Assembly (NCBI RefSeq): GCF_021130785.1
Contig: NC_060207.1
Location: 106,180,001-106,244,000, forward strand
DNA from: Homalodisca vitripennis
Taxonomy: Eukaryota > Arthropoda > Insecta > Hemiptera > Cicadellidae
Direction of reading: 5' to 3'
DNA length: 64,000 bases
Part shown: positions 36,887 through 48,749 of the stretch, one piece after another
Numbering within the stretch: the stretch's first letter is position 1
How the letters are laid out: each line of letters begins with the position of its first letter
Translations under genes and position numbers: made by a program
The notes under the pieces: generated by a model
Databases searched by the model: none
What the model was told of the DNA's origin: nothing
What the model saw: only the letters and a program-made list of their open reading frames with translations

Positions 36887-38116
36887 ATGAATACCGAAAG
36901 CGCTCTATTTAATTTTACCAAAAATGTATACAATGGCCTAAATTCAAGTAAATGTATAAGTGGTTTATTCTTAGATATAAAAAAAGCATTCGACACTGTA
37001 GATCATACAATTTTATTAAAAAAACTTTATAGGTGTGGTATTCGAGGAATAGCTTATTCTTGGTTTGAAAGTTATTTACGGGATAGGTATCAGTGTGTCA
37101 GAATGCACTCCACATATAGTGAAATGGGTAAAATCTTATATGGCGTGCCCCAAGGGTCAGTATTGGGAGCAATCCTTTTCATTATATATATAAATGATCT
37201 ATGCGATGCCAGATTTCAAGGAACACTAACATCATTTGCTGATGATACAGCCCTTAGCTATGTCAAAGATAGCTGGACTGATATCCACGTTGCTATGAGC
37301 AAAGATCTAGAAATAATTCAGTGGTGGTTCACAATGAACCATATGCTTTTAAGTACGGAAAAAACAAAATATGTCAATTTCAGTCTCAGAAAAAATGACA
37401 TTATATTTGAACCTGTTTTCTATAGATGTGCTGACTGTATTTTGAAATCAAGCCAAATCAATAATTGCTTAACAATGGATTGTTCAACGATACAAAAATC
37501 GGATATTATAAAATATTTGGGAAGTCATATGGATAGTGAATTTAATTGGAAAATTCACATATCGAAAATTACAAAAAAACTCAATAATATTATAAGAATT
37601 TTTTATTTTTTAAGAAACATTTGCAATTTAAAAATACTTAGAATGTTATATTTTGCGCTTGTACAAAGTCGAATTGAATACGGCATATTTCTTTGGGGAA
37701 GTGCGTATGATTCAAATTTAAACTCATTACTTATGCAGCAAAAGCACTTTGTCAGATTAATAACCCACAGTCATATATTTGAACACTCACGACCATTATT
37801 TAATCAGCTTAGGATTTTCCCTATCAAGATGTTATTTATATATAAAGTATTAAAACAATACTATGATTTGATAAATACTACCAACTTAGAAGCAAATGAA
37901 TACAGCTTAAAACTAAGAAATTCAGGAAATATAAGAGTTCCAAAACCAAACAATACTTTTTTTACTAAATCATTCATTTTTATGTCACCGTGGATTTTTA
38001 ATAAATTACCTAACAATATAAAAAACTCAAATAACAAATTAGTATTTTTAAAAAAATTGGGAAGGTGGTTGTTTGAACTAGAGGATATAAATTCAATTTT
38101 ATATATTCAGACATAG
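36887..38116 (+). CDS. Reverse transcriptase (ORF2 C-terminal part), 409 codons, uninterrupted
   Basis: RNA-dependent DNA polymerase of a non-LTR element. The reading frame is really open from 36845, and KNQFGFRE just before the ATG is the family's NQFGFR motif, so the ATG is not the native start. Motifs in order: GLFLDIKKAFDTVDHTILL (about residues 26-44), YGVPQGSVLGAILFIIYIND (about 84-103), SFADDTAL with the catalytic FADD box (about 115-122), TEKTKYVNF (about 157-165), IIKYLGSHMD (about 207-216), then a C-terminal SRIEYGIFLWGSA-type domain of Jockey/CR1 elements. No stop or frameshift is seen over 1.2 kb, unlike the decayed copy at 7.25 kb, so the insertion is young. Codon use is AT-rich like the surroundings. 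It cannot be autonomous without an endonuclease. Confidence 0.93.
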   Translation: MNTESALFNFTKNVYNGLNSSKCISGLFLDIKKAFDTVDHTILLKKLYRCGIRGIAYSWFESYLRDRYQCVRMHSTYSEMGKILYGVPQGSVLGAILFIIYINDLCDARFQGTLTSFADDTALSYVKDSWTDIHVAMSKDLEIIQWWFTMNHMLLSTEKTKYVNFSLRKNDIIFEPVFYRCADCILKSSQINNCLTMDCSTIQKSDIIKYLGSHMDSEFNWKIHISKITKKLNNIIRIFYFLRNICNLKILRMLYFALVQSRIEYGIFLWGSAYDSNLNSLLMQQKHFVRLITHSHIFEHSRPLFNQLRIFPIKMLFIYKVLKQYYDLINTTNLEANEYSLKLRNSGNIRVPKPNNTFFTKSFIFMSPWIFNKLPNNIKNSNNKLVFLKKLGRWLFELEDINSILYIQT

Positions 38117-38588
38117 TAACTGGTTTTTTACCTCACGGCCCATATTTATATATATTTTCAAATAATTTGAAAAATCTAATCTAACTCAAACAAGCAGGTT
38201 GATTATAACTATTATTATATTATGTTTTGATTAAATAATATATTAATTTATATCCTCAAGAGAGATCTAAATTGTTAAATTAAGTTGTTTGCTGATGTTT
38301 TTTTATGTGTTAAAATATAATAAGGAACCTCCAAACAGGCTTAGCCTTGGAGGCCCTATATTTTCTCATTTATTGTATAGTATAGGCCTAAGCGCATTTA
38401 GATGTAGGTTATATTTTAACTATAAATTTAGTTTATAGGTATTTTGAAGAAGTAATTTTTTATTTCCAGTCTTTTGTAATGGTGCAGTCAGACCTGGCAA
38501 GATTTAGGAAATTATAACCCCATTATATTAATTTACCGTTACGTACTGATGTATGTATGTAGCCTGTAAGAAAATGAGAAAATAAATC

Positions 38589-38625
38589 ATTCTTTATTCT
38601 TTATTCTTTATTTTTTATTCTTTAT
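38589..38625 (+). repeat. (ATTCTTT)n tail of the LINE
   Basis: About five imperfect copies of ATTCTTT end the element. Microsatellite-like 3' tails in place of poly(A) are known for CR1-group elements. Confidence 0.75.
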
Positions 38626-38639
38626 AACATGCATGTTAT

Positions 38640-40395
38640 TATGTTATACCAAATTTACATATTAGATGTATCAAACATTACTCCTCTGGTCCTAGTTTCA
38701 ACGGTCCGAGTAATGGTATCTGTCTTCTTCAAGTGAAACAATATAACATTGTTTATGTCTTTGGTAGTCTTAGTGGTGTCTCTTGTCATGTCTATGTAAT
38801 TTTATGTATTAATGATAAAATTGTTATTTTAACAAAGGCTTCCCCTTAATTGACAAAAATACATATTAATACATGTTATTTAATAAATAATCGTCATCAT
38901 ACAAGGAAAAGGACAGATTGCATACACGAAATGTTGAACCATACATTTGTCGTAAAGGGCATCTTGCCGAACAAGAGTTCGTATTAACATTTAAATAACA
39001 ATTTGTAATTGTGTATATCATGGGTTATTTATATACGAATGATAACGTGTAAAGGGTAAAATTAGCTTATAGATTTCAAAACTTTTATATCATCGGAAAT
39101 CATACTATTTTAATGTTATACATGTGAAATAAAATCACTCCAGACTGGAAAAAGATATCTATGTAATATATTTTTTATTATTAGTACCACAACAGTTTTT
39201 CTATAATATTTATATGGTAAAAGATACTTTGGTGCATAAAAGTTTATATAGTGAACATTTATTGTGAATTAATAGTCTCTATGATTTATAAAATAGACTT
39301 TGTGTCACTGCTGTTGGAGGTTTTTTTTAACATTCGACAGCAAATGTTTTTATTTTTCTAATCTAAATTATTATCTTAACAGTTGTATAACTGTATTGGG
39401 AATTTCAAGGGCCTGAAACTATTCAAAGCGCGTAGTTCATAAAAAATCTTCGGTGATGTATAAAAAGACATTAAATACACTAAAGAATGTCTTTATCCGT
39501 CAATGTCATTAAGATAAGTAAATAAATAAGTAACTCAGTGTAAATTCAGATAACTGTGAACAATTTTTCTGTTCAATTGAACCTTTATGTATTTTTATTG
39601 TTTTGTCGTGTACGTATTTGTAAATATTTGTTTGTGTTAAAGACATAATTTGAACATAATTTATTCTTTAACATTTACTCAACAGTAATTTTGTTACTTT
39701 CAATCCATACAAAGAAATACAATTTGTGTTTCACATTTTGATGGATCATGTGGGCTTATAATCTGTATATTTATTTGAGTACGTATAATTTTGTTATTTA
39801 TTTTAACTGGTTCACTATAGGACAAGAACACTTTGTGTAGAGATGAGTTTTTTCAAAGACTCTTACCCGAAACTAATGTTTAAATATATTCCAAACACCA
39901 AGTAAGAGTGTAGGATCTTATTATTACTATTCAAGCCTCATCAACGTATGCAAGAGTTAGTTAGAACTAATAATTATATTTTGATTTTTGAATTATCTAA
40001 TAATCATGCGAGTGAGGGTATACCTATCTCTCCATTACGAATAGGGAATCTAAACACACCCCATTGAGTCAGAAACTTTACAATAGTGATACCAAAACTT
40101 CATGTTAGGAGATTTCTCACATACGAACAATGACAAACTAATCACCTGGTAAATAAACAAAAATACCAAATGTTACGGAAATGATTGCGTAGTATGATAA
40201 TAACCCAGGTTCATCTCATTCTGAGCTAAGGAAATTAGATTAGTTAATAACGACCTAATGTGTTCGTACCATAATACTTAACAAAATATGATATGACCTA
40301 ACAAATAAAAAGTGTACTCCTTACTATTTTATACTTGGTAATCATTTATATTTCATAACATGTCTTGAAATTTTTAAATATAGTATAAATGAAAA
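38640..40395. other. AT-rich intron sequence
   Basis: No feature supported. Confidence 0.45.
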
Positions 40396-40402
40396 TATTT
40401 TG

Positions 40403-40640
40403 GGATTGCTTATGGCCGAGCGGTCCTAGACGTTGGACTTAGACTCTGAGTTAGTGATAGCGCAGGTTCGAATCCTGTCTGTGACCGGTGCACTTATTAT
40501 TAGTACCATCTACCTTGTACTGTATCGACTCTCCCCCTTATTCTGTTTGATAAGATCCTTGCACAGTCCAGTGGCCCAAGAGGACGGGCAGAATAAGAAT
40601 TAAATGGGGGCCGGGTTCTCTTTAAAAAATATATTTAATA
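40403..40640 (+). mobile_element. SINE with tRNA-Leu-like head
   Basis: The head contains a perfect Pol III A box, TGGCCGAGCGG (40413-40423), and B box, GGTTCGAATCC (40465-40475). The anticodon arm TTGGA-CTTAGAC-TCTGA reads TAG, as in tRNA-Leu. The acceptor stem does not pair, so it is not a working tRNA. After the head comes a non-tRNA body (CTTGTACTGTATCGACTC, TTATTCTGTTTGATAAGATC, AGAGGACGGGCAGAATAAG) and an A/T-rich 3' end. The same body is found at 5803-5945 on the minus strand. The element is about 235 bp, normal for a tRNA-derived SINE. Confidence 0.85.
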
Positions 40641-40825
40641 ATAACTTTGTATAAAATTTGACACAGAGGTGAATATTGGAGAAATGGTATGTTAATAAAG
40701 TGTGATAATTCAAAAGTCGGGCAGCTCAATTAGTACTATTTGTACATCTCACACCGGTACCAGCACCTACCATACCCCTCTAATTTAATTATACATGAGA
40801 TAATATATGTTTCATAACACAGTAC

Positions 40826-40826
<1 letters not shown>

Positions 40827-40883
<57 letters not shown>
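40827..40883. repeat. (AT)n microsatellite
   Basis: Uninterrupted run of about 27 AT units, 240 bp before SCYL2 exon 2. Confidence 0.95.
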
Positions 40884-40887
<4 letters not shown>

Positions 40888-41124
40888 ATGTTACATATAA
40901 TATTGTACATCATAAAAACTTATAACTATTATCAATATCTAATCTAATTATATATTCTTATTGCTCTTTCAAGTGACGTTAATTTAAACTTTTTTAGCAT
41001 CGCTTTATTATGTTTCGATAAATGTGATTTATTTGAAGTGACTTAAACAACAGCGAAACTCATGTATTCCTGCTGTATCTATGTTTTATCTAGTTTTTAT
41101 TCTACAACGTAATTATGTTTCCAG

Positions 41125-41478
41125 GAAGTGTCGGTGTTTGTGTTCGAGAAGAGGAGTGCGGAGAAGCTGCACAAGCCCAAGAGGAAGGAAACGGTCACTG
41201 AACTGTTACGGGGGTCGGTGCGGCAGTTGGAGAGGTTCCGCCACCCCAAGGTACTACAGGTCCACCATCCCATCGAGGAGTGCAACGACACCCTGGCCTT
41301 CGCCTCGGAGCCGGTCCTGGCCAGCCTAGCGAACATTCTGGCCTTCCAGGAGCCCAGTCAAGTGGGTCCTCCGGCGACCGGAGCCTCGCAACACCCGCCA
41401 CCGCAGAACACCCCACGGCCACCCCACGCGCGAGAGTACCACTTCCTCGACATCGAGCTCAAGTACGGCATCCTCCAG
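41125..41478 (+). CDS. SCYL2: SCYL2 pseudokinase, second coding exon (residues 64-181)
   Basis: Encodes 118 residues continuing the SCYL2 kinase-like N-lobe in phase 0. EVSVFVFEKR matches the family's EVAVFVFDKK beta-3 strand; the usual VAIK lysine is replaced, a family trait that marks it as a pseudokinase. The segment RGSVRQLERFRHPKVLQVHH is the alpha-C to beta-4 region, and LAFASEPVLASLANIL is the beta-5/hinge equivalent of the vertebrate FCTEPVFASLANVL. A proline-rich insert of about 30 residues (from PSQVGPPATG to NTPRPPHAR) precedes FLDIELKYGILQ, which matches the vertebrate YDVETKYGLLQ. The exon ends at CTCCAG before donor GTCAGT (41479), phase 0, the point where VSEGLxFLH should follow. 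Vertebrate SCYL2 has roughly 930 residues, so most of the gene lies beyond the window. Confidence 0.93.
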
Positions 41479-41479
41479 G

Positions 41480-44400
41480 TCAGTTTATATCTCTCTCCCT
41501 TATACATCGATCTTGTAACATTTACCACCAACATTTATTGAATAACTAAACATCCGGATATACGTGTGAGACTGCATTACTCAGTAACGGCCTGTGTACT
41601 GGTTTAGATCTTCGGTAATATGCACATCACCAAATCACACTATTATGTATTTATCGTTTAAATACGGTTTTCAGTTTTAGAGCTTAGTTATTTTTTTCAT
41701 TCAACGTCAAAAACAGCATCATTCAAACGGACTGATGCGATTGGGATATTGTTTCATGAAGTGGTATTGGTTTCTGTTATGGAGCTTTGAAGTTCGGATA
41801 GAATGAATACGTTCAATAGTTTAAATGAATAATAAATAGTAAGCTGTATTGCATCACAGAGTTATTTATTGAGTATTTATTAATTTATCTTCCTATGTTG
41901 CTTTTCTCTGACAAATTAAAACCGCAACTACTGCGACATAAGTTTATTGCTCATTGAGTTTGATATCGGTTCCGCGTCTGAAAATTCTTAACAAAATTAA
42001 ATTCTTAATATATTTAAACCTCTGCTTTAAAAAATTTCATTGAATGAAGTTGGCTCTGTATATCAAGGTCGAAATATTTTAAGAATAAATTTGCTAACAA
42101 TGTTTTCACACGGTGTGAATCGGAAAAAATGTAGATATTTATGATACTGGCCGTGTAAGCCTAAGATCTAACATTACCACATTGTATTATTTTTCAACAA
42201 CAGAAACCTCATACTTTACGTATTAAAAGTTTACCAGAGACCTAAGAAGAAACAAATAATGATGTGAAGAATTATCCCAAAACACCTTTGGAAAGATGAG
42301 GACAGTTTGTTAGGCTGTGAACGTAAATGTTTTACACCTAGCAATGCTGTCAGGGTGACTTTAGTTTACTTCCACCTTTCATTACTCTAGGCTGTTCAAC
42401 TGGAATTTACTACTGCAGCTGCCACGCCCTGTCGTTGAATCAAAAGTTAAAGTTCATTTTAAGCGAAAAACTCTTTTTATACTATCATCAGCCTACGTTC
42501 AATTTCCTCGTAAATGTTTGGACGTTATATGGATCTTGGCTCTTGTCTGTGTACGATGATGTTCTTATTTAAAACTTGAAAGATAACACCGACTGTCTCT
42601 ATAGAAACAAAATGCAGTTTTTCAGTAATGAAGCCATATATAAGGACACCCTTGAATGTCTATCTATGTTATAAGTGAGTCTTCTGTCTTATTTTTTTAT
42701 TCTGGTTGTTATCCGTTGCATAATCCCTCTTAATAAACAATTTTAGTCCATTTTCTTGCTAATTATAGTTTTAATTAAATGGAATAAAAAGGTCTTCATA
42801 AATGGAATTCTCCGATAACTACATGTACTACAGCTATACAGTAATTTTAACAGCTTGTGACAGAAATCCTTTTGTAGAAACAGTTTCGGTTCACTCAATA
42901 ATTATATAATTATAAGTTTCTAATTATTTTAACTCTCCTAGACAGGACAATGTTTTATATTAAAAAATGTGAAACAAATTAATTTAAAATGAATTATTTT
43001 ATTTATCTAATCTTAATTTAAAGAATATAAGATATTTTATTCGTACTATACTTTTAGCATTCCTTAGGCCTATCTATTATTAAAAAGTTGTATCTGGATA
43101 GAAGAGACCGGAGGTCTCTTTTTCCCGAGGTCCCATCTTCTTGGCTGATGCTGGTTTAATTTTATTTAGTGTACGATATTTGCTTTACACGTTCCAAGCT
43201 AAAGACATGTAACTGTAACAAATGACTTTTGATCCTTGCGATAACCTCTCATAGAGATCCTCTCAAAACTGTGTTCTTTTATATTTAAAATTATTTATCG
43301 ATTATCATAATATTGGAATGGTGTTATTTGTTATTTTAGTTATCCATTGAAGGTACCACAAACATATTTTATGCACCTCTCAAATTGTTTCATAGTGCTG
43401 TTCGATTATTTTAACAATGACATACCCTCGTATTAGTTTGTACATGGATGTAAAACTAATATTAGTTTGAGCAATTAAGTCATTATGACTCGATCAAAGC
43501 AGGGATAGATACTACTGTGACATACTAATTAAACTAATTAGTTAATTATAATTAGTTTATCGTTGTAGATACAGATTATCGATAACCTTCAGACTATTGC
43601 AGCCATATGTGGTTTGCCTGAACGTAACAGTTAAAAGTAAAAGTTCATTTTATTAATAAATCATTTTATTAATATTCATAGTACAGTACTGATCGATAAG
43701 TATTTTTAGTTTTTATATAATACAAATATTGCAACATGAAACGCTTTAGTTGATTTATTAAGTCCCGATAAAATTTTTATGCGAAGTAATTAAAAACTGA
43801 GCGTCAAGTAGCGAAGGATTATATGTGCTTTTGCAGAACAAATATATAAAACTATAATACCAAGGACAAGTTCTTCGTGAGAAAATTAGATCCTCTTATC
43901 ACACGCCTTCGTAATCGAAATACTACAACAATTATGGCTTATTTTGTATTGAAATGGTTAGTAATCGTTTATATTAATTAATAAAAACGATTAACGGTTT
44001 TAATGTGTTATTAAAGGGCATTTTCTTTCAACTATTTCTTGAGGGTAAAACATTTTCATTTCAGTTTGTTTTTCTGTATCTCTGTTTGAACGATATCTCG
44101 AGATCGAACTGACCTATAGACATTTTGCATGAAGCATCAAACACCGTGTTCGATGATGGCTTTATATATTTTTTTTATATGTCTTAAGGTTAGCCGTGCT
44201 ACCAATAAGGATAAATAAAATGTGTAAACAACGTAAATACAAATATAATATTTAAAATAAGAAATAATAACACATGTAGCCTAGTTTTCCAACATCCCCA
44301 CAATCATTTGATACCTTGATGTGTAGACTTCACTATTTCTATGGTTTCTTCATTTTATGTTTTCTTACGACCAATTGCAGGCCAAATTAATTTCATCTAA

Positions 44401-44485
44401 AAGCTGTGGTGATTGCTGTGTGATTTGTTTCTTGCTTGATGATTGTGGGTGTGTAAGGTCGAAGCGATAAAGACATCGTGCAGGA
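41480..44485. other. AT-rich intron 2 sequence
   Basis: No exon found. GAGACC-GGA-GGTCTC at 43104-43118 is a short hairpin followed by TTTTT, a shape that could end Pol III transcription, but no Pol III promoter boxes are seen before it. One repeat copy at 44050 is listed separately. Confidence 0.4.
44050..44180 (+). repeat. CGATATCTCGA dispersed repeat, copy 6
   Basis: Has GAACGATATCTCGAGATCGA, GACCTATAGACATTTTGCAT, and TTCGATGATGGC, in the shared order. Confidence 0.6.
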
Positions 44486-44489
44486 CTAG

Positions 44490-44705
44490 TATGGTAACCG
44501 AGAAATCTATTTATATTTTTTCAAGTTTTTAGGAGTTGGGAACTCAACTATTGGCTTGCATCTATCCGTGTGAATCGTCACGGTATGACTGGCAAATGTG
44601 AGGCCTAAAAACTGAATGTGATTTGCTGCCAGTCATTTTCTCCGGATTGATGGTTAATCCCGCCTGTTTTAGCCGACACATCATCGTTAATGTGTTATTT
44701 CTCTG
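44490..44705 (-). pseudogene. Decayed Ty3/Gypsy reverse transcriptase fragment
   Basis: Minus-strand translation gives CRLKQAGLTINPEKM, a classic Ty3/Gypsy RT block (LRxAGLTINPEKC). After a frameshift the next frame gives IQFLGLTFASHTVTIHTDRC then KPIVEFPTPKNLKKY, matching the family's IxFLGHxxSxxGVxIDPxK and PTPKNxKxLRxFLG blocks in the right order and spacing. A stop and at least one frameshift show that it is dead. No LTRs, protease or RNase H were found near it. Confidence 0.8.
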
Positions 44706-44709
44706 ATAT

Positions 44710-47700
44710 GACACAAGTGCTGATCACAAGTGTCGTTTGTTTATATGTACAAAACGTCGTAAACATTTACACACATTTGTATTTGATGTCTCAAAAAACT
44801 TGATCAAGTAAATATGTGATCAATTGAGTACCGGTTGCAAATCTAAGAAGCAGAAAACTTTGCTCAAATTGGTAGAACATACGTTGTGTATTTCTTTCAG
44901 TTTTCATGTAAAGGAGCCAACATACCTGATTTAAGTTCACCAAACTAAAGAATGCAGCTCTAAATGTTACAAAGCATACTATATAGTTGGCATGGCAGTG
45001 TCCTCAAGATCTATTGATTAATTAGGCGGCCTAAAGTTAACAACCAAAGTTAATTCTATCATTTTTCCTCCTTACATTTATTGGTTTCATTTTCTATGTA
45101 TCCATAAAACCAATCCAAAACCATAAAAACAGAAAAACGAAATAACATAAAAATGGAATTGGTTGCATGATTTTCATAACAGACAACTGGTACTATTAAA
45201 ATAACGTGCAAAACCAACATTAATTGTTTATTTTTCGGTTTAAGTTGTCTACTTTGAGTATATGCAGCAGTACATATGATTTCCGTTCTAAATAAATTAA
45301 AATTGCAATATACTAATATAAAAAAATCAACCAATGTAGCTTTAAAAACGCTACAACTAAATGTTTTTTGCACATAAATATTTTGTGATAAATTAAATCT
45401 AAATTATACAACACAATAATATAAGCAAATTTGTTTTGGTAACTCATTTGTATTTAAAACGGTTTTATATTAACTGTTAATAAATAATGGTAAAGGGACG
45501 AAAATATTATTTTTATTCAGTTGCTGATGTTAAGTTCAATGACATAACAGAAACCAGTCTTATTCTCTGGACAAATTTGTATTTAGTCATTAATATCTCC
45601 TCGATTTATAATTCAACGTATTGTCGTACTCCGATTAAACCGATTAATCTGCCGCAACTATTATCAAATTACGTAAAGTTGTTCACTTTAGAGCAAGGGT
45701 GGTGGCGGGCTTGTGTTATAAACCAACCACAACCGAGTAGGGCAGGTCACCCTTGATTACGGGTTGTGTCTGCTCCTGTAACTTGATCACCTTGTAATAC
45801 ATAATCAAGTTTGTGCGTCTCAAATGTAATTTATTCGCGACATTGAACACTAATTTAATGATTTCTCGAAATAGTTAAAAACATTACTAATTCTTTCTAT
45901 ACTTTTTTACAAAATACGTATTCGTATTTACATGTAGATGAAAATAGTTTATCAGAAGATCCTGCAATTTTTATTTTCATTCTATGCAACGATTTACAGC
46001 TTCTAAGTCAGGTAGTAACAACTAAAATCACTTCAAAAATGTTCAGTAACAAAAGTCCTCCACCCCATAAGGGTTTTTATTTTAATAATTGTTTAAAATA
46101 GTTCTTTTCTCGTATGAGAATCAGAATCGGTATTCGTAGTTTTCATATATGACATTCTATTGGATATCGTTTAAGTTTATTTTAAATCGCATTAAAACAT
46201 TACTAATATAAGTATAGCCTTGAGATGGGAAAAGGCTTCACTGGGAAAAGGCATCTACAATAAATATTTTTTAAGGGGGCCGATACAGTTAGTCGCAATC
46301 ATTTTGCAATGCATAATACAATATTTTACTCTAATCTCAAATAAAGACCAAATTTAATGAAAATTTAGAAGTTATGCTCAATACAGGTCTTAATTATTTT
46401 TAAAAATATTTTGGGAGTAAGCAAAATATATTTTACTTTTTTAATGTAACAAACAAACCAAGTTGTAGTTATAAAAATATAGGAATACAAACAAACGTTG
46501 AGACTTAAAAACATGTGCTTACTGAACAGTAAAAGACATCTGCGGATTAACATCACGCCCTTTCCTCATCATTATCATCATGCCTTGTAGCACCCTTCGC
46601 CTTACAACACTGGACACGCAAGAGATGATCAGCGCCCTAGGCGGGACACGACCAGTTACAATATTGGAAACACACAACAATGTTGATGACGCAAACCAAT
46701 TCAATATTACCCTCTGACCTACCGTACCATTAAAATAATTGATCCCCGAATCACCCCGATCCCAATCCCTGTCACCTACTAATATCAATTCCTATTACTT
46801 TCTTCCAAAATAACTTTTCGCTATCAATCAGTTAGTATAACAACGGGAAATAACCAATTCATAAAGGTTTTCTACAGGGTGTTCAAAAACGTGGATTACT
46901 ATTTTAGGATGTGGTTAACATTCTGGAATGCCCCAAATCTCTTGCTTCAGATTTGTTTTTTATTTATGTTTACTTAATACATAGTATTTATTTTTGACTG
47001 TGGTATTGAGATGAGCGCTAATCATATGTTACGTTACCAATCATACTATCACTTTTTATTTATAACGATGTGATATGGAATTGATTCCGCTATATGGGTA
47101 CTAAGCCAGCCATATTTTATTTAGTTTTAGCGAAAGCTTCATTCGTTATTTTTATTGGGAAAACTAATACCTCTTATTTTTACGATATTCGTGTTTGTTT
47201 GGGGTTTAATGCTGTTTAATCATTTAGTAACTTCCAGAGATAGTCTATAAATAATATAGCAGGGCCTCCATATATTTCCACTCTGAATATTTATTTCGTT
47301 ATTTTATGAACTTTAAGGACTATCTGAATATATACAATAGTTAATGAAAATATGGAAACCTAAACTGTAGTCATTACTGATATTCATAAATGGTAACTTA
47401 CTTATTATTGGTCTTACGGTTTACAGTGTTTTCGCTATTCTTAATGAGTTGTTAAGTCTGGAAGTCCTAACAAAGCTTCGAAGATTTATTTTATTTCCAT
47501 ATCTTATATTTGTATTTAGAAATTGTTAATGTTTGCGGTTTTAACGGCATTTTAGTAGTGTTCTGATGCACAAACATACTTTTAATCAATAATCCAGTAT
47601 TTTACTCTGAATGGAAATAAACAATTATATTGTTAGAAACAGGATAACCTTTTATACCACTTAGGGTATCCGCAGAATCTAAGCGGCAATATTGAAGAAG

Positions 47701-48640
47701 AAATGTTATTAAACATTAACTTTTAACACATTGACTGCACCAATACGTTAATGGTTACTTGGAACCAGAGCCAGTTTTACAACTTATATTTCTGCAGTGA
47801 AGTTAATATCTATTATAATAAGAAAACTGTTAGATCTCACCATGACCAATGGGTTGTATTTGTACTACATCGGCAACTTCGATTTTATCTACCCTTTGTA
47901 CTTTCTGGGTATTTATCGAATAACCGGTATCCCTAACAAAAGAATATTAATGAACTTGAGCTGTAGTTCCACGAAGACATCTGTTATACTCCATAAAGAA
48001 AATGCAAGTCGCCGGCGTCCAGCATTCCCAATACGAAACTGTTGTCAGTTTAATTAAGAATTCCAGATTTAATCTTTTATCTCAAAGCGCTTTTAGAGAG
48101 AGGCCTTTCAAGTAATATCCAAACTAACGACATTATAAGGTTTTTATTGGACTCATTCGATCTTTCACGATGAGATGTAAGTGATCTATTCTCAACAGCA
48201 CAGTAATAGAACATCTGTATTTCAGCAGTCCTACAGATGATGTTTTATACAAATTCAAACCTATACAGAAAATCTAGGTTACGTCCATTAGTCAGACTTA
48301 CAGATTGAGCTTTAAATATCATATCAAATGTATAACAGATAACGCTTTCAACCTATTTTGAAGTTCACATAACATTTCTGTAATTAAAATTTTAAATCCT
48401 GTCATAATTTGAGATGTAAATAATGCAAACTCGTTTGCAAAATAAAATTGAATTATGAAAACTGTTACGATGGACCTGAATAAGTCTTCTCTATAGTATT
48501 ATCCGACGTAACGCTTCTTTTTGCTTCTTTTCAATTACATACTATAAATTATTGTTAAACAGCATTTTTGAAGTGAAAACTTCTTTAGGCGCGTTGAGCG
48601 TTTTGGTAGAGGGTAAAATCCTCGGTTCGCGTCACCGACA
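44710..48640. other. AT-rich intron 2 sequence
   Basis: ACAGGGTGTTCAAAA at 46874-46888 is a repeat-terminus-like motif. A GC-richer patch at 46545-46770 is open on the minus strand (89 codons, VSNIVTGRVPPRALIISCVS) and is probably transposon-derived, but I recognise no domain. Nothing else is supported. Confidence 0.35.
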
Positions 48641-48650
48641 TGCTAATGAT

Positions 48651-48747
48651 ACTAACCTGCATGAAAAAGTCAGTCTCGCTGTGTTTTTTAACCGTAGACT
48701 TGGCCGCGGACTACTAACCTGCATGAAAAAGTCAGTCTCGCTGTGTT
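48651..48747 (+). repeat. 35-bp direct duplication, 62-bp period
   Basis: ACTAACCTGCATGAAAAAGT followed by CAGTCTCGCTGTGTT occurs at 48651-48685 and again at 48713-48747, separated by 27 bp. The surrounding 48590-48800 is GC-richer than the intron and of unknown origin. Confidence 0.85.
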
Positions 48748-48749
48748 AA

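Larger units (their letters stand above)
36847..38628 (+). mobile_element. 5'-truncated non-LTR retrotransposon (CR1/Jockey-like)
   Basis: A LINE fragment holding the reverse transcriptase and C-terminal part of ORF2, a 3' UTR of about 470 bp, and a short (ATTCTTT)n 3' tail. The endonuclease and ORF1 are missing, as in a typical incomplete insertion by target-primed reverse transcription. The homology starts directly after a T run, with KNQFGFREN encoded at 36860-36886 upstream of the first ATG. I could not find clear target-site duplications. Confidence 0.85.
5690..41124 (+). other. SCYL2: SCYL2 intron 1 (about 35.4 kb)
   Basis: Bounded by GTAAGG at 5690 and a TTATGTTTCCAG acceptor ending at 41124, phase 0. 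It is AT-rich and filled with transposon relics and tandem repeats listed separately. I found no host coding exon inside it that I could assign. Confidence 0.8.

Noticed and set aside
40403..40485. Functional tRNA-Leu (TAG)
   Set aside because: The acceptor strands do not pair (TTGCTTA against CTGTGAC), and the sequence continues into a SINE body found elsewhere.
41081..41549. Several other frames over SCYL2 exon 2 on both strands
   Set aside because: They are shadows of the GC-rich exon; only the frame from 41125 matches SCYL2 and is bounded by splice sites in phase.
43104..43122. Hairpin plus T run as a real transcription terminator
   Set aside because: There are no Pol III boxes upstream, and the stem is only 6 bp.
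45059..45373. 104-codon minus-strand frame
   Set aside because: Composition follows the AT-rich background, with no domain or flanking signals.
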